From Pseudoxanthomonas sp. PXM02 (GTDB lineage Bacteria > Pseudomonadota > Gammaproteobacteria > Xanthomonadales > Xanthomonadaceae), in assembly GCF_014851805.1 (NCBI RefSeq), contig NZ_JACVAK010000002.1:62001-126000 (forward strand): 64,000 nucleotides of DNA. The letters run 5' to 3'. The notes beneath the pieces were generated by a model. It made no database searches and was not told the DNA's origin. It saw only the letters and a program-made list of their open reading frames with translations. Positions within the stretch are counted from its first letter, which is position 1; the number at the start of each line of letters is the position of its first letter. Shown here piece by piece: positions 1 to 7,657 of this stretch. Both the position numbers and the translations under genes were made by a program.

Positions 1-2
1 CT

Positions 3-785
3 GGCTGGGCGGAGACGGAGGGCATCGCCGATCTGGCGGATGTGCACGCGGAACAGCTGCGCGGCTTCGTCGCCAGCGAACACCGTCGCGGACTGTCGCC
101 GAAGAGCCTGCAGCGCCGTCTCTCTGCGTGCCGTAGCTACTACCAGTGGCTGCTCAAGCATGGACGTGTGGCCGCAAGTCCTGCGGCCGCGTTGCGCGCT
201 CCCAAGGCGCCACGCAAGCTGCCGCAGGTACTCGACGCCGATGAAGCCGTCAGGCTGGTCGAGGTGCCGACCGACGCGCCGCTGGGCAAGCGCGATCGCG
301 CGCTGCTCGAACTTTTCTATTCCTCCGGCCTGCGCCTGAGCGAGCTGTGCGCGCTGCGCTGGCGCGACCTCGACATGGCGGGCGGCATGGTCACGGTGCT
401 GGGCAAGGGCAGCAAGGAACGCAAGGTGCCGGTCGGCTCGCATGCGCGCAATGCGTTGACGGAATGGCGCCAGGAGCGACCGGCGGCGAACGAAGCCTTC
501 GTCTTCCCTGGTCGCGGCGACGGACCCATCTCGCAGCGCGCCGTGCAGATCCGCATCAAGCAGCTTGCGCAGCGGCAGGGCCTGTTCAAGCACGTGCATC
601 CGCACATGCTGCGGCACAGTTTCGCCAGCCATATCCTGGAATCGTCCGGCGACCTGCGCGGCGTGCAGGAACTGCTGGGCCATGCGGACATCGCCACCAC
701 GCAGATCTACACGCACCTGGACTTCCAACATCTGGCGAAGGTGTACGACGCGGCGCACCCACGGGCGAAGCGGAAGAAGGGCTGA
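3..785 (+). CDS. xerC: Tyrosine recombinase XerC, 5' end cut by window edge
   Basis: With XerD this recombinase resolves chromosome dimers at the dif site during division. The frame is open from the first bases, so the true start lies left of the window; 260 residues are visible. The core-binding domain is partly present, and the catalytic domain is complete: the first active-site arginine sits in GLRLSELCALRW, followed by HMLRHSFASH (His and the second Arg), LLGHADIATTQIY with the third His, and the nucleophilic Tyr (Y717-ish in base terms, codon near 706-708). The end AHPRAKRKKG is a normal XerC tail. It is followed by hslV after a 74-bp gap, the order usual in Xanthomonadaceae. XerD is the only serious alternative, and the hslVU neighbourhood favours XerC. 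Confidence 0.93.
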   Translation, partial: GWAETEGIADLADVHAEQLRGFVASEHRRGLSPKSLQRRLSACRSYYQWLLKHGRVAASPAAALRAPKAPRKLPQVLDADEAVRLVEVPTDAPLGKRDRALLELFYSSGLRLSELCALRWRDLDMAGGMVTVLGKGSKERKVPVGSHARNALTEWRQERPAANEAFVFPGRGDGPISQRAVQIRIKQLAQRQGLFKHVHPHMLRHSFASHILESSGDLRGVQELLGHADIATTQIYTHLDFQHLAKVYDAAHPRAKRKKG

Positions 786-859
786 ACCGTCCCGCCGAAG
801 GTCACGCTTGAACCGGGAATGGCCGTCCCCACCTCTGGGTGAACACCCCGGAGGCCTCC

Positions 860-1411
860 ATGGACCCCAGCCAGAATCCCAACGTGTTCCACGCCACCAC
901 CATCCTGTCCGTGCGTCGCAACGGCCATGTCGCCGTCGCCGGCGATGGCCAGGTGACGCTGGGCCACACCGTGATGAAAGGCAACGCGCGCAAGGTGCGA
1001 CGCCTTGGCCGTGATGGCCAGGTGCTGGCGGGCTTCGCCGGCGCGGCTGCCGATGCGTTCACGCTGTTCGAGCTGTTCGAAGCAAAACTGGAAAAGCACG
1101 GTCAGCTGACGCGTGCCGCCGTCGAACTCGCGAAGGACTGGCGCACCGAGCGTCGCCTCGGCAAGCTCGAAGCGCTGCTCGCGGTGGCCGACAAGGAAAC
1201 CTCGCTGATCATCAGCGGCACGGGCGACGTCATCGAGCCCGAGGACGGCATCATCGCCATCGGTTCCGGCGGTTCCTACGCGCTATCCGCCGCGCGCGCG
1301 CTGCTCGCGCACACCGAACTGGATGCCAGGTCCATCGCCGTCGAGTCGCTGAACATCGCCGGCGATATCTGCATCTACACCAACCGCAACGTGGTGGTCG
1401 AAGAGCTCTGA
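860..1411 (+). CDS. hslV: ATP-dependent protease peptidase subunit HslV (ClpQ)
   Basis: HslV forms the double-hexamer threonine protease chamber that works with the HslU unfoldase in the cytoplasm. I chose ATG 860 because GGAGG at 850-854 lies five bases upstream; this gives 183 residues. The sequence after residue 12 matches the family closely (TTILSVRR, then AGDGQVTLG, then a lysine-rich [10 protein letters not shown] stretch). In E. coli the catalytic Thr follows the initiator Met directly. Here the aligned Thr is residue 13 (HATTI), so 12 residues must be removed or otherwise accommodated. Longer N-termini of this kind are, as I recall, usual in Xanthomonas HslV. hslU follows after 69 bp. 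Confidence 0.95.
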   Translation: MDPSQNPNVFHATTILSVRRNGHVAVAGDGQVTLGHTVMKGNARKVRRLGRDGQVLAGFAGAAADAFTLFELFEAKLEKHGQLTRAAVELAKDWRTERRLGKLEALLAVADKETSLIISGTGDVIEPEDGIIAIGSGGSYALSAARALLAHTELDARSIAVESLNIAGDICIYTNRNVVVEEL

Positions 1412-1442
1412 TGCTCCGGCTGCTGCCTCGCTCCGGCCATTG

Positions 1443-1470
1443 TGGTCGGGGCTGAAGCCCCTCTTACAAG
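1443..1470. repeat. REP-like palindrome between hslV and hslU
   Basis: The core GGGGCT-GA-AGCCCC (1448-1461) is a perfect short hairpin, flanked by tggtc on the left and cttacaag on the right. This matches the repetitive extragenic palindromes scattered through Xanthomonadaceae genomes. It sits inside the hslVU transcript and leaves hslU to start just downstream. It has no T-tract, so it is not an obvious intrinsic terminator, although it could stabilise or process the mRNA. Confidence 0.6.
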
Positions 1471-1480
1471 AATGATCGCC

Positions 1481-2875
1481 ATGACTGATACAACGTCCTC
1501 CACCATGACCCCGCGCGAGATCGTGCAGGAACTCGACCGCCACATCGTCGGCCAGCAGGCGGCCAAGCGTGCCGTCGCCATTGCACTGCGCAATCGCTGG
1601 CGCCGCATGCAGCTCGACGACGGGCTGCGCAACGAGGTGATGCCGAAGAACATCCTGCTGATCGGCCCCACCGGCGTCGGCAAGACCGAGATCGCGCGCC
1701 GCCTCGCCACGCTGGCCAACGCGCCGTTCGTGAAGGTGGAAGCCACGCGCTTCACCGAAGTCGGCTACGTGGGCAAGGACGTCGAACAGATCGTCCGCGA
1801 CCTGGCCGACACTGCAGTGAAGATGTACCGCGAGCAGGCCAAGGCGCGCATGCGTACGCAGGCCGAAGAGCGTGCCGAAGACCGCATCCTGGATGCGCTG
1901 CTGCCGCGCCGTGACGCGGCCGGTGGCAACGGCTTCGGTTTCGGTGCCGCCGCCAACACGACCACCGTGGATATCGGGGCTGACCCGTCGTCCAGGGAAT
2001 CAGAGACGCGGCAGAAGCTGCGCCGCCAGTTGCGCAATGGCGACCTGGACGATCGCGAGATCGAGCTGGAACTGGCGGCCAACGTCGGCGTCGACATCAT
2101 GACGCCGCCGGGCATGGAGGAAATGGGCCAGCAGCTGCGGCAGATGTTCTCGAACCTGGGCGGCGCCAAGACCCACAAGCGCACGGTGACCATCAAGGCC
2201 GCGCGTCCGCAGCTGGTCGAGGAAGAGGCCGCCAAGCTGGTCAACGAGGACGACATCCGTGCCGCCGCCATCGAGGCCTGCGAACAGCACGGCATCGTCT
2301 TCATCGACGAGATCGACAAGGTCGCCAAGCGCAGCGGCAACATGAGCGGCGCCGACGTCAGTCGCGAGGGCGTGCAGCGCGACCTGCTGCCGCTGGTCGA
2401 AGGCAGCAACGTGTCGACCAAGTACGGCACGGTGAAGACCGACCACATCCTGTTCATTGCGTCGGGTGCGTTCCACCTGGCCAAGCCCAGCGACCTGATC
2501 CCGGAACTGCAAGGTCGATTCCCGATCCGCGTGGAGCTGTCGGCGCTGAGCAAGGAGGATTTCATCCGCATCCTCACCGAGCCCAAGGCGGCGCTGACCC
2601 GGCAGTACGTGGAGCTGATGAAGACCGAGGGCGTGGCGCTGCGCTTCACCGATGACGCGGTGGACCGCCTCGCCGAGATCGCCGCGCTGGTCAACGAGCG
2701 CCAGGAGAACATCGGCGCACGTCGCCTGCATACGGTGCTGGAGCGCCTGCTGGATACGTTGAGCTACGAAGCGCCCGATCGCGATGGCCAGAGCATCATC
2801 ATCGACCGTGCCTACGTCGATGGGCATCTGGGCGAGCTGGTGCAGGATCCGGACCTGAGCCGCTACATCCTGTGA
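1481..2875 (+). CDS. hslU: ATP-dependent protease ATPase subunit HslU (ClpY)
   Basis: HslU is the AAA+ hexameric unfoldase that feeds substrates to HslV. The protein (464 residues from ATG 1481) begins with the family block [17 protein letters not shown]. Walker A GPTGVGKT is at about residues 62-69 and Walker [10 protein letters not shown] at about 271-279. The arginine-finger/sensor region is in the segment around GRFPIRVEL. The C-terminus LSRYIL matches the tail that inserts into HslV pockets. A purine-rich AAGAA at 1468-1472 favours ATG 1481; ATG 1472 and ATG 1505 are in frame alternatives. The gene ends in a strong terminator, closing the xerC-hslVU unit. Confidence 0.96.
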   Translation: MTDTTSSTMTPREIVQELDRHIVGQQAAKRAVAIALRNRWRRMQLDDGLRNEVMPKNILLIGPTGVGKTEIARRLATLANAPFVKVEATRFTEVGYVGKDVEQIVRDLADTAVKMYREQAKARMRTQAEERAEDRILDALLPRRDAAGGNGFGFGAAANTTTVDIGADPSSRESETRQKLRRQLRNGDLDDREIELELAANVGVDIMTPPGMEEMGQQLRQMFSNLGGAKTHKRTVTIKAARPQLVEEEAAKLVNEDDIRAAAIEACEQHGIVFIDEIDKVAKRSGNMSGADVSREGVQRDLLPLVEGSNVSTKYGTVKTDHILFIASGAFHLAKPSDLIPELQGRFPIRVELSALSKEDFIRILTEPKAALTRQYVELMKTEGVALRFTDDAVDRLAEIAALVNERQENIGARRLHTVLERLLDTLSYEAPDRDGQSIIIDRAYVDGHLGELVQDPDLSRYIL

Positions 2876-2883
2876 TGACAAGG

Positions 2884-2910
2884 ACCCGCCGCAAGGCGGG
2901 TTCTTCGTTT
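2884..2910 (+). terminator. Intrinsic terminator after hslU
   Basis: ACCCGCC (2884-2890), a GCAA tetraloop and GGCGGGT (2895-2901) form a perfect 7-bp GC-rich stem followed by the T-rich run TTCTTCGTTT. It begins nine bases after the hslU stop codon. Confidence 0.85.
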
Positions 2911-2975
2911 CCGGAGGCCGCATCTGAAGCGTCGGTTACAATCACGCATCCCTTCGCACGACACCACTTTCCTCC

Positions 2976-3314
2976 ATGAGCACGCTGCCGCCCTGTCCGC
3001 AATGCGGATCCGAGTACACCTACGAGGATGGCATGCAGCTGACATGCCCGGAGTGCGGCCATGAGTGGTCGGCCGATACCGCGACCGTCGGCGATGACGA
3101 ACGCGTCATCAAGGACGCCAACGGCAACCTTTTGCAAGACGGCGACACCGTCACCGTCATCAAGGACCTGAAGGTCAAGGGCTCGTCGCTGGTGGTGAAG
3201 GTCGGCACCAAGGTCAAGAACATCCGCCTGGTCGATGGTGACCACGACATCGATTGCAAGATCGATGGCATCGGTGCGATGAAGCTGAAGTCGGAGTTCG
3301 TCAGGAAAGCCTGA
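2976..3314 (+). CDS. yjdM: Zinc-ribbon protein YjdM (PhnA family)
   Basis: A 112-residue cytoplasmic protein of the PhnA/YjdM family. The N-terminal zinc ribbon has Cys7-x2-Cys10 and Cys24-x2-Cys27 (CPQC and CPEC); the rest is the compact SH3-like PhnA domain ([25 protein letters not shown]). It was once called alkylphosphonate uptake protein, but no direct role in phosphonate use is established and none is suggested by its neighbours. It is flanked by the hslU terminator and the dehydratase gene, so it is probably transcribed on its own or with the latter. Confidence 0.92.
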   Translation: MSTLPPCPQCGSEYTYEDGMQLTCPECGHEWSADTATVGDDERVIKDANGNLLQDGDTVTVIKDLKVKGSSLVVKVGTKVKNIRLVDGDHDIDCKIDGIGAMKLKSEFVRKA

Positions 3315-3355
3315 TCCCGCGTTTCTTTACTCCTCAACGGACATGGAACGACCGC

Positions 3356-4673
3356 ATGGATGACGTCCCGCAAGCATCTCCGAACAATGCGGGTCGGACC
3401 GTGCTTGTAGTGGGTGGGGCGGGCTTCATCGGCGGCTATCTGGTCGCAGCGTTGCGGCGTCATGGATGGCGCAACGCTGCGTGCCGTGCGGCAGAAAGGA
3501 CGCCCGCTTGCGGACGACGAGCGCGCCTGTGATCTGGGGAAGATGCTGCGCGCGGAAGACTGGGTGCCGCTGCTGGATGGCGTGGATGCCGTCGTCAACG
3601 CTGCCGGCATCCTGCGTGAGGAAAAGGGACAGACATTCGAGGCGATCCACGTCGCCGCGCCGCTCGCGCTCGCGCACGCCTGCGTCGCGCGCGACGTCGG
3701 ACGCTTCGTGCAGGTGTCGGCGCTCGGTCTTCCCGAAGATGGCCCGTTCATCGCGTCCAAGCACCGCTTCGACGAGCAACTCGGTGATCTCCCACTGTCG
3801 TCCGTCGTGCTTCGACCCTCGGTGGTGTATTCGGTCAGCGGCTCCTACGGTGGCACTTCGTTGTTGCGCGCGCTGGCGGGATTTCCCGGGATGCAGTGGC
3901 TTCCCGGCGATGGCCGTTGGCAGGTGCAGCCACTGGCGGCGGAAGACCTGGGGGAACTGGTGGCGCGCGCAGTGGGCGGCGCGATGACGGGGACGTACGA
4001 GGTCGGTGGCCCCGCACCGCTGTCGCTGCGCGACTACCAGTCGCAATGGCGGCGCTGGTTGCGTGCCCCTGGCGGACACGTCGCCGCTGTGCCCGAGGCC
4101 TGCGTGTCACTGGCCGTATCGGTGATGGAGTGGTTGGGGCGCGGTCCGGTGGGTCGCACGATGTGGCGCATGCTCCAGCGCGGCAACATCACGACGGTGG
4201 ATGCGGCCGACCGCCTGCAAGCGGACTTCGGCCTGAGGCCGCGCTCGCTGCCGGAAGCGCTGCGACAGGCGCCCAGCCAGGTGCAGGACCGGTGGCATGC
4301 GCAGCTCTATTTCCTCGCGCCTGTCTTGAAATGGTCGGTGGTGGTGCTGTGGCTGCTGTCGGCGGTCGCGGGCTTCGTTACGCCCGCGACCGACATTCTG
4401 GAGATGTCGGCGAGTACGCCGCTGGAAGCATGCAATCCCGTACTGCTCGCACGCGGCGGTGGCATCGCGGATCTGCTGCTGGGCCTGTGGCTGGCATCCG
4501 GTTGGCGTCCGCGCGCCGCGGTAGCCGCGATGCTGTTGATGCTGCTGGGCTATACGCTGCTGCTCGGTAGTCTGGTGCCTGCACTGTGGTGGGATCCGCT
4601 GGGCGGGCTGGCCAAGAATCTGGTGCTGTTGCCTGCACTTGCCATGCTGTGGGTGCTGACGGAGCGACGCTGA
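3356..4673 (+). pseudogene. Frameshifted NAD(P)-binding epimerase/dehydratase fused to a DoxX-like membrane domain
   Basis: The N-terminus is read from ATG 3356 (GGAA about eight bases upstream): it contains TVLVVGGAGFIGG, the Rossmann GxxGxxG loop. That frame runs into a stop near 3532. From about 3470 the homologous sequence continues one frame over (LRAVRQKGRPLADDERACDLGK, then DAVVNAAGILREE and the rest of the extended SDR fold). The C-terminal 110 or so residues carry about four membrane helices of DoxX-like type. Skipping one base near 3467-3478 restores a family-like junction (HGW-ATLRAVRQ). Everything downstream is intact, so this is either a recent mutation or a sequencing error. A shorter product from an in-frame start at 3414 would lack the nucleotide-binding loop. 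The stop overlaps the next start (TGATG). Confidence 0.8.
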
Positions 4674-5137
4674 TGACGTACCTGTGGGTGAAGTGGATCC
4701 ACATCCTGGCCTCCACCCTGCTGATGGGCACGGGCCTGGGCATCGCCTTCTTCATGTGGCTGGCGCACCTGCGTGGCGATCCCCGCGTGATCGCGGCGAC
4801 GGCGCGTACGGTCGTCATCGCCGATGCCTGCTTTACCGCGCCGGCGGTGGTGGTCCAACTGGGCACGGGCCTCTGGCTCACGCACCTGCTGGGACTGCCG
4901 CTGGACGTGTTCTGGGTGAAGACGGCACTGGTGCTGTTCTTTGTCGTGGGCGTCTGCTGGTTGCCCGTGCTGTGGCTGCAGGTGCGGGCCCGCGATCTCG
5001 CGGTGCAGGCGGTGGCGACATCGCAACCGTTGCCGCCGGCCTACCACCGCGCCATGCGCTGGTGGTTCTGGCTGGGCTGGCCGGCCTTCATCAGCGTGAT
5101 CGCCATCTTCTGGCTGATGGTGATGAAGCCGTCATGA
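4673..5137 (+). CDS. DUF2269 family integral membrane protein
   Basis: A 154-residue inner-membrane protein with four predicted helices: YLWVKWIHILASTLLMGTG at the N-terminus, TVVIADACFTAPAVVVQLGTG, VFWVKTALVLFFVVGVCWL, and a last helix ending FWLMVMKPS. The layout and the HILAS/GTGLW features match DUF2269 (YibH-like), whose function is unknown to me. ATG 4673 overlaps the stop of the dehydratase/DoxX gene, so the two are translationally coupled and may form one membrane unit. Confidence 0.85.
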   Translation: MTYLWVKWIHILASTLLMGTGLGIAFFMWLAHLRGDPRVIAATARTVVIADACFTAPAVVVQLGTGLWLTHLLGLPLDVFWVKTALVLFFVVGVCWLPVLWLQVRARDLAVQAVATSQPLPPAYHRAMRWWFWLGWPAFISVIAIFWLMVMKPS

Positions 5138-5153
5138 GAACGGTCGGGCGGAC

Positions 5154-5609
5154 TCAGTCCTCGCCGATGTCCTCGTTCCAGACCTCCGGATTGGCGCTGA
5201 TATAGCTGCCGAGCATGTCGATGCATTCCTGGTCGTGCAGGTCGATGACATTGACGCCGGACTCGCGCAGCCAATCGATGCCACCCTGGAAGGTCACCGA
5301 TTCGCCCACCACCACGGTGCCGATGTTGAACTGGCGCACCAGCCCGCTGCAGTACCAGCAGGGCGCCAGCGTGGTGACCATGATCGTGTCGCGGTAGCGA
5401 CGCTGGCGGCCGGCTTTGCGGAAAGCATCCGTTTCTCCATGTACGGAGGGATCGCCTTCCTGCACGCGGCGATTGTGGCCGCAACCCAGCATGCGTCCAT
5501 CCTGGTGGTACAGCGCCGCGCCGATCGGGATGCCGCCTTCCGCCAGACCCTGGCGGGCCTCGGCGATGGCGGTTTCAAGCAGGGCGCGGTAGTCGGGAGC
5601 GGTGCTCAT
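5154..5609 (-). CDS. Cytosine deaminase-like nucleoside deaminase, yeast Fcy1 type
   Basis: A 151-residue zinc deaminase of the cytidine-deaminase fold. The zinc site is HGET (His with the catalytic Glu) plus PCWYC. Several further blocks follow yeast Fcy1 cytosine deaminase rather than tRNA or guanine deaminases: GGIPIGAAL, GHNRRVQEG, TTLAPCWYC, VVVGESVTF and the C-terminal WNEDIGED. The likely reaction is hydrolytic deamination of cytosine (or a related base) to uracil in pyrimidine salvage. This is inferred from family resemblance. The start at 5609 was preferred to the longer frame at 5675 because the protein then begins close to the family N-terminus. It is divergent from the metalloprotease array. 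Confidence 0.87.
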   Translation of the reverse strand: MSTAPDYRALLETAIAEARQGLAEGGIPIGAALYHQDGRMLGCGHNRRVQEGDPSVHGETDAFRKAGRQRRYRDTIMVTTLAPCWYCSGLVRQFNIGTVVVGESVTFQGGIDWLRESGVNVIDLHDQECIDMLGSYISANPEVWNEDIGED

Positions 5610-5648
5610 GGCGAATCGGAATCGAAGTCTGATGAACGGGCAAGCAGG

Positions 5649-5670
5649 ATCACACACTGGAGAGTGTGAT
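5649..5670. promoter_or_regulatory. Inverted repeat in the deaminase-metalloprotease divergent gap
   Basis: ATCACAC (5649-5655) and GTGTGAT (5664-5670) form a perfect 7-bp inverted repeat with an 8-bp centre, inside the 150-bp gap that must hold the promoters of both the deaminase and the first metalloprotease gene. It may be an operator or a hairpin. The half-sites are in the opposite order to the CRP/Clp consensus (TGTGA then TCACA). Confidence 0.35.
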
Positions 5671-5759
5671 GCCACTCACGGCGCTGCTGCCGCATACCCG
5701 TTAGAACGCGAGACGCGGTGCAGAAACTGCACCCGAACCATGGGGAGTCGGAGATCGTG

Positions 5760-7391
5760 ATGATGAAGGGAACCACTGCCGCTCTGCGCGGCGCATGGTG
5801 GGCGGTGGTGCTGGCCGCGTGGGTGCCGTCGCCCGCAATGGCGGCGCAGCCGCAGACCATCGAGCAGGGACTGCTGCAGTTGGAATGGGGCGATCCGCCG
5901 CGCGCCTTGGCAGGGCAACCACGCCTGGCGCCGCGCTTCCACGTGTCGCTGCTGAAGGACGACGGAAAGCGCATCCCCCTCGATCCCGCCCAGGCCAAGC
6001 TCGCCGCCGGCGATCTTTACGTCTTGGCCAACCGTCGTGTCGCCGTGGCGTTCGCGCCACGGGGACGCGTGAAATCATCTGCGCCAATGATCCAGGCCAT
6101 CGTGCCGGCCGACCGCGCCGCACAACCAGCTCAGGTGCATCCCGCCAACGCGCGCGTCATGGCGGCTGCACCGATCAGCGGCACCACCCGTTGGGTGACG
6201 CTGATGTGCAAGTTCAGCGATGCGATGGAGGAACAGAAGAACCAGGCGTTCTTCCAGTCCCAGTATGGCGAAGCGGTCGGGCAGCTCGGCCATTACTGGC
6301 GCGAAGTGTCGTACAACAAGATAAATCTGGCGGGCAGCACGGCGCACGGTTGGTACTCCTTGCCGAGCCCACGTTCTGCTTACGTCACGACGGAGGATGG
6401 CAAGGAGAAGGCGGACCTCAACAAACTGTTTGCAGACTGTGCCTCGGCCGCCCCGGAGACCGTCGACCTGAATGCACCGGTCGGCATCAACATGATGTTC
6501 AACGGCAACCTGGATGGCTACGCCTGGGGTGGCCAGAGCTGTGCCACTGTGCGTGGCGCGCGTTTGTGCAAGCGGGTGACCTGGAACCCGCCGTGGTCGT
6601 TCGGCAACCTCGCGCCGCTGGCCCACGAAATGGGGCATGGCTATGGACTGCCCCATTCGGACAACTCCGATGGCGACGACGATACCTACGACAACCCCTG
6701 GGATGTGATGAGCGACAGCTGGTCCAATGCAATGGGAGATGCGACCTATGGCGTGCGTCCCAAGCACATCAACATCTTCCAGCGTCACCGGCTGAGCTGG
6801 ATGGATGTGCCGCGCCAACGGATCATCGCGCAAGGCGATCTGGGGACACACGATATCGCGCTCGACTACGCGCATCTGGCGAGCTCCCAGAACGTGCAGA
6901 TGCTTGTCCTTTCGTTGTCGCCCCAGGCCGACCCCTATGCGACCGTCGTTTACACGCTGGAGGCTCGCAAGCGCGAAGGTACGTACGAGGGCAACCTTGC
7001 AGGCGATGCCGTGATCATCCACAAGGTCGAGCGATCGGGTACGGCGTACAGCATCGACACCGACGTGCCGCCGTCTGATCGCTCGAACAACGAAGGATCC
7101 ATGTTCAAGGTGGGCGAACGCTGGGTCACGCCGGAGGCGTCGCATATCGTGACGATCAAGTCGCAGACAGCCACGGGCTTCGTGCTGACGGTCGGACCGC
7201 GACGCGTGATGAGCAGTCCGCTGCCGGCGTTGGCGGGCATGGCATCCGCATCGGGCTCTACACGTGCGGTGGGCGCACCAGTTTCGTCAGTTGCAACGGG
7301 CGCAGCTGCGCGCGATGCATCGCCATCGCGATGCGGCGGAAGTCAGGGTACGAAGGTCTCGATCTGCGCCGTTCGCAGCGGTGACCGGTAG
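5760..7391 (+). CDS. Secreted metzincin zinc metalloprotease, array copy 1
   Basis: 543 residues from ATG 5760 (CGGAG six bases upstream). A signal peptide ends near PSPAMA. A family-specific N-terminal region follows (LLQLEWGDPPR, then AAGDLYVLANRRVAVAF), then a catalytic region starting TTRWVTLMCKF. The zinc signature is HEMGHGYGLPH (His289, Glu290, His293, His299), an exact HExxHxxGxxH. An Asp-rich loop and the Met-turn DVMSD come next. A C-terminal domain holds the block AGDAVIIHKVE. The protein ends in a Ser/Ala-rich tail with Cys-x10-Cys. The fold is metzincin; gametolysin (M11) or M6-like membership is my best guess, and substrate is unknown. This copy is the most divergent of the four. 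It opens the array. Confidence 0.85.
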   Translation: MMKGTTAALRGAWWAVVLAAWVPSPAMAAQPQTIEQGLLQLEWGDPPRALAGQPRLAPRFHVSLLKDDGKRIPLDPAQAKLAAGDLYVLANRRVAVAFAPRGRVKSSAPMIQAIVPADRAAQPAQVHPANARVMAAAPISGTTRWVTLMCKFSDAMEEQKNQAFFQSQYGEAVGQLGHYWREVSYNKINLAGSTAHGWYSLPSPRSAYVTTEDGKEKADLNKLFADCASAAPETVDLNAPVGINMMFNGNLDGYAWGGQSCATVRGARLCKRVTWNPPWSFGNLAPLAHEMGHGYGLPHSDNSDGDDDTYDNPWDVMSDSWSNAMGDATYGVRPKHINIFQRHRLSWMDVPRQRIIAQGDLGTHDIALDYAHLASSQNVQMLVLSLSPQADPYATVVYTLEARKREGTYEGNLAGDAVIIHKVERSGTAYSIDTDVPPSDRSNNEGSMFKVGERWVTPEASHIVTIKSQTATGFVLTVGPRRVMSSPLPALAGMASASGSTRAVGAPVSSVATGAAARDASPSRCGGSQGTKVSICAVRSGDR

Positions 7392-7450
7392 GGGTTTCTC
7401 CTACATGCTCCGTATGGCCCCTACAGGGCAAAATCGCACGCTGTAGGGGC
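7388..7450. repeat. Two hairpins after metalloprotease copy 1
   Basis: GTAGG (7388-7392) pairs with CCTAC (7400-7404), overlapping the stop codon of copy 1. GCCCCTACAG (7417-7426) pairs perfectly with CTGTAGGGGC (7441-7450) across a 14-base loop. No T-tract follows either. The GTAG/CTAC edges recall the GTAG-type REP elements of Stenotrophomonas and relatives, so a REP pair is more likely than a terminator. Nothing else is recognisable in the 266-bp gap before copy 2. Confidence 0.5.
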
Positions 7451-7657
7451 TCGACCTGATCGCGTTCGCAGGCAAATCCTGACCCGCATCGCAGTTCGTG
7501 ACACTCGCGCGGAAAACGCACCAAACCTCGCATTTCCGCCCTCAAGACACCGCCTCCCCTGCCGACACCCCGACCATGGCGGCGTCATTCCGACCCGCCG
7601 TCGTGAATGGGGTCGCGCGTGGTCAAACACCGATCAGCCGACACGCGTCGCGGGAGC

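Noticed and set aside
3414..4673. An intact dehydratase starting at 3414
   Set aside because: That start leaves out the glycine-rich nucleotide loop that is present in the other frame just upstream, so an intact shorter gene is unlikely.
5649..5670. A CRP/Clp binding site
   Set aside because: The inverted repeat has its half-sites in the reverse order to TGTGA-N6-TCACA, so it was kept only as an unassigned inverted repeat.
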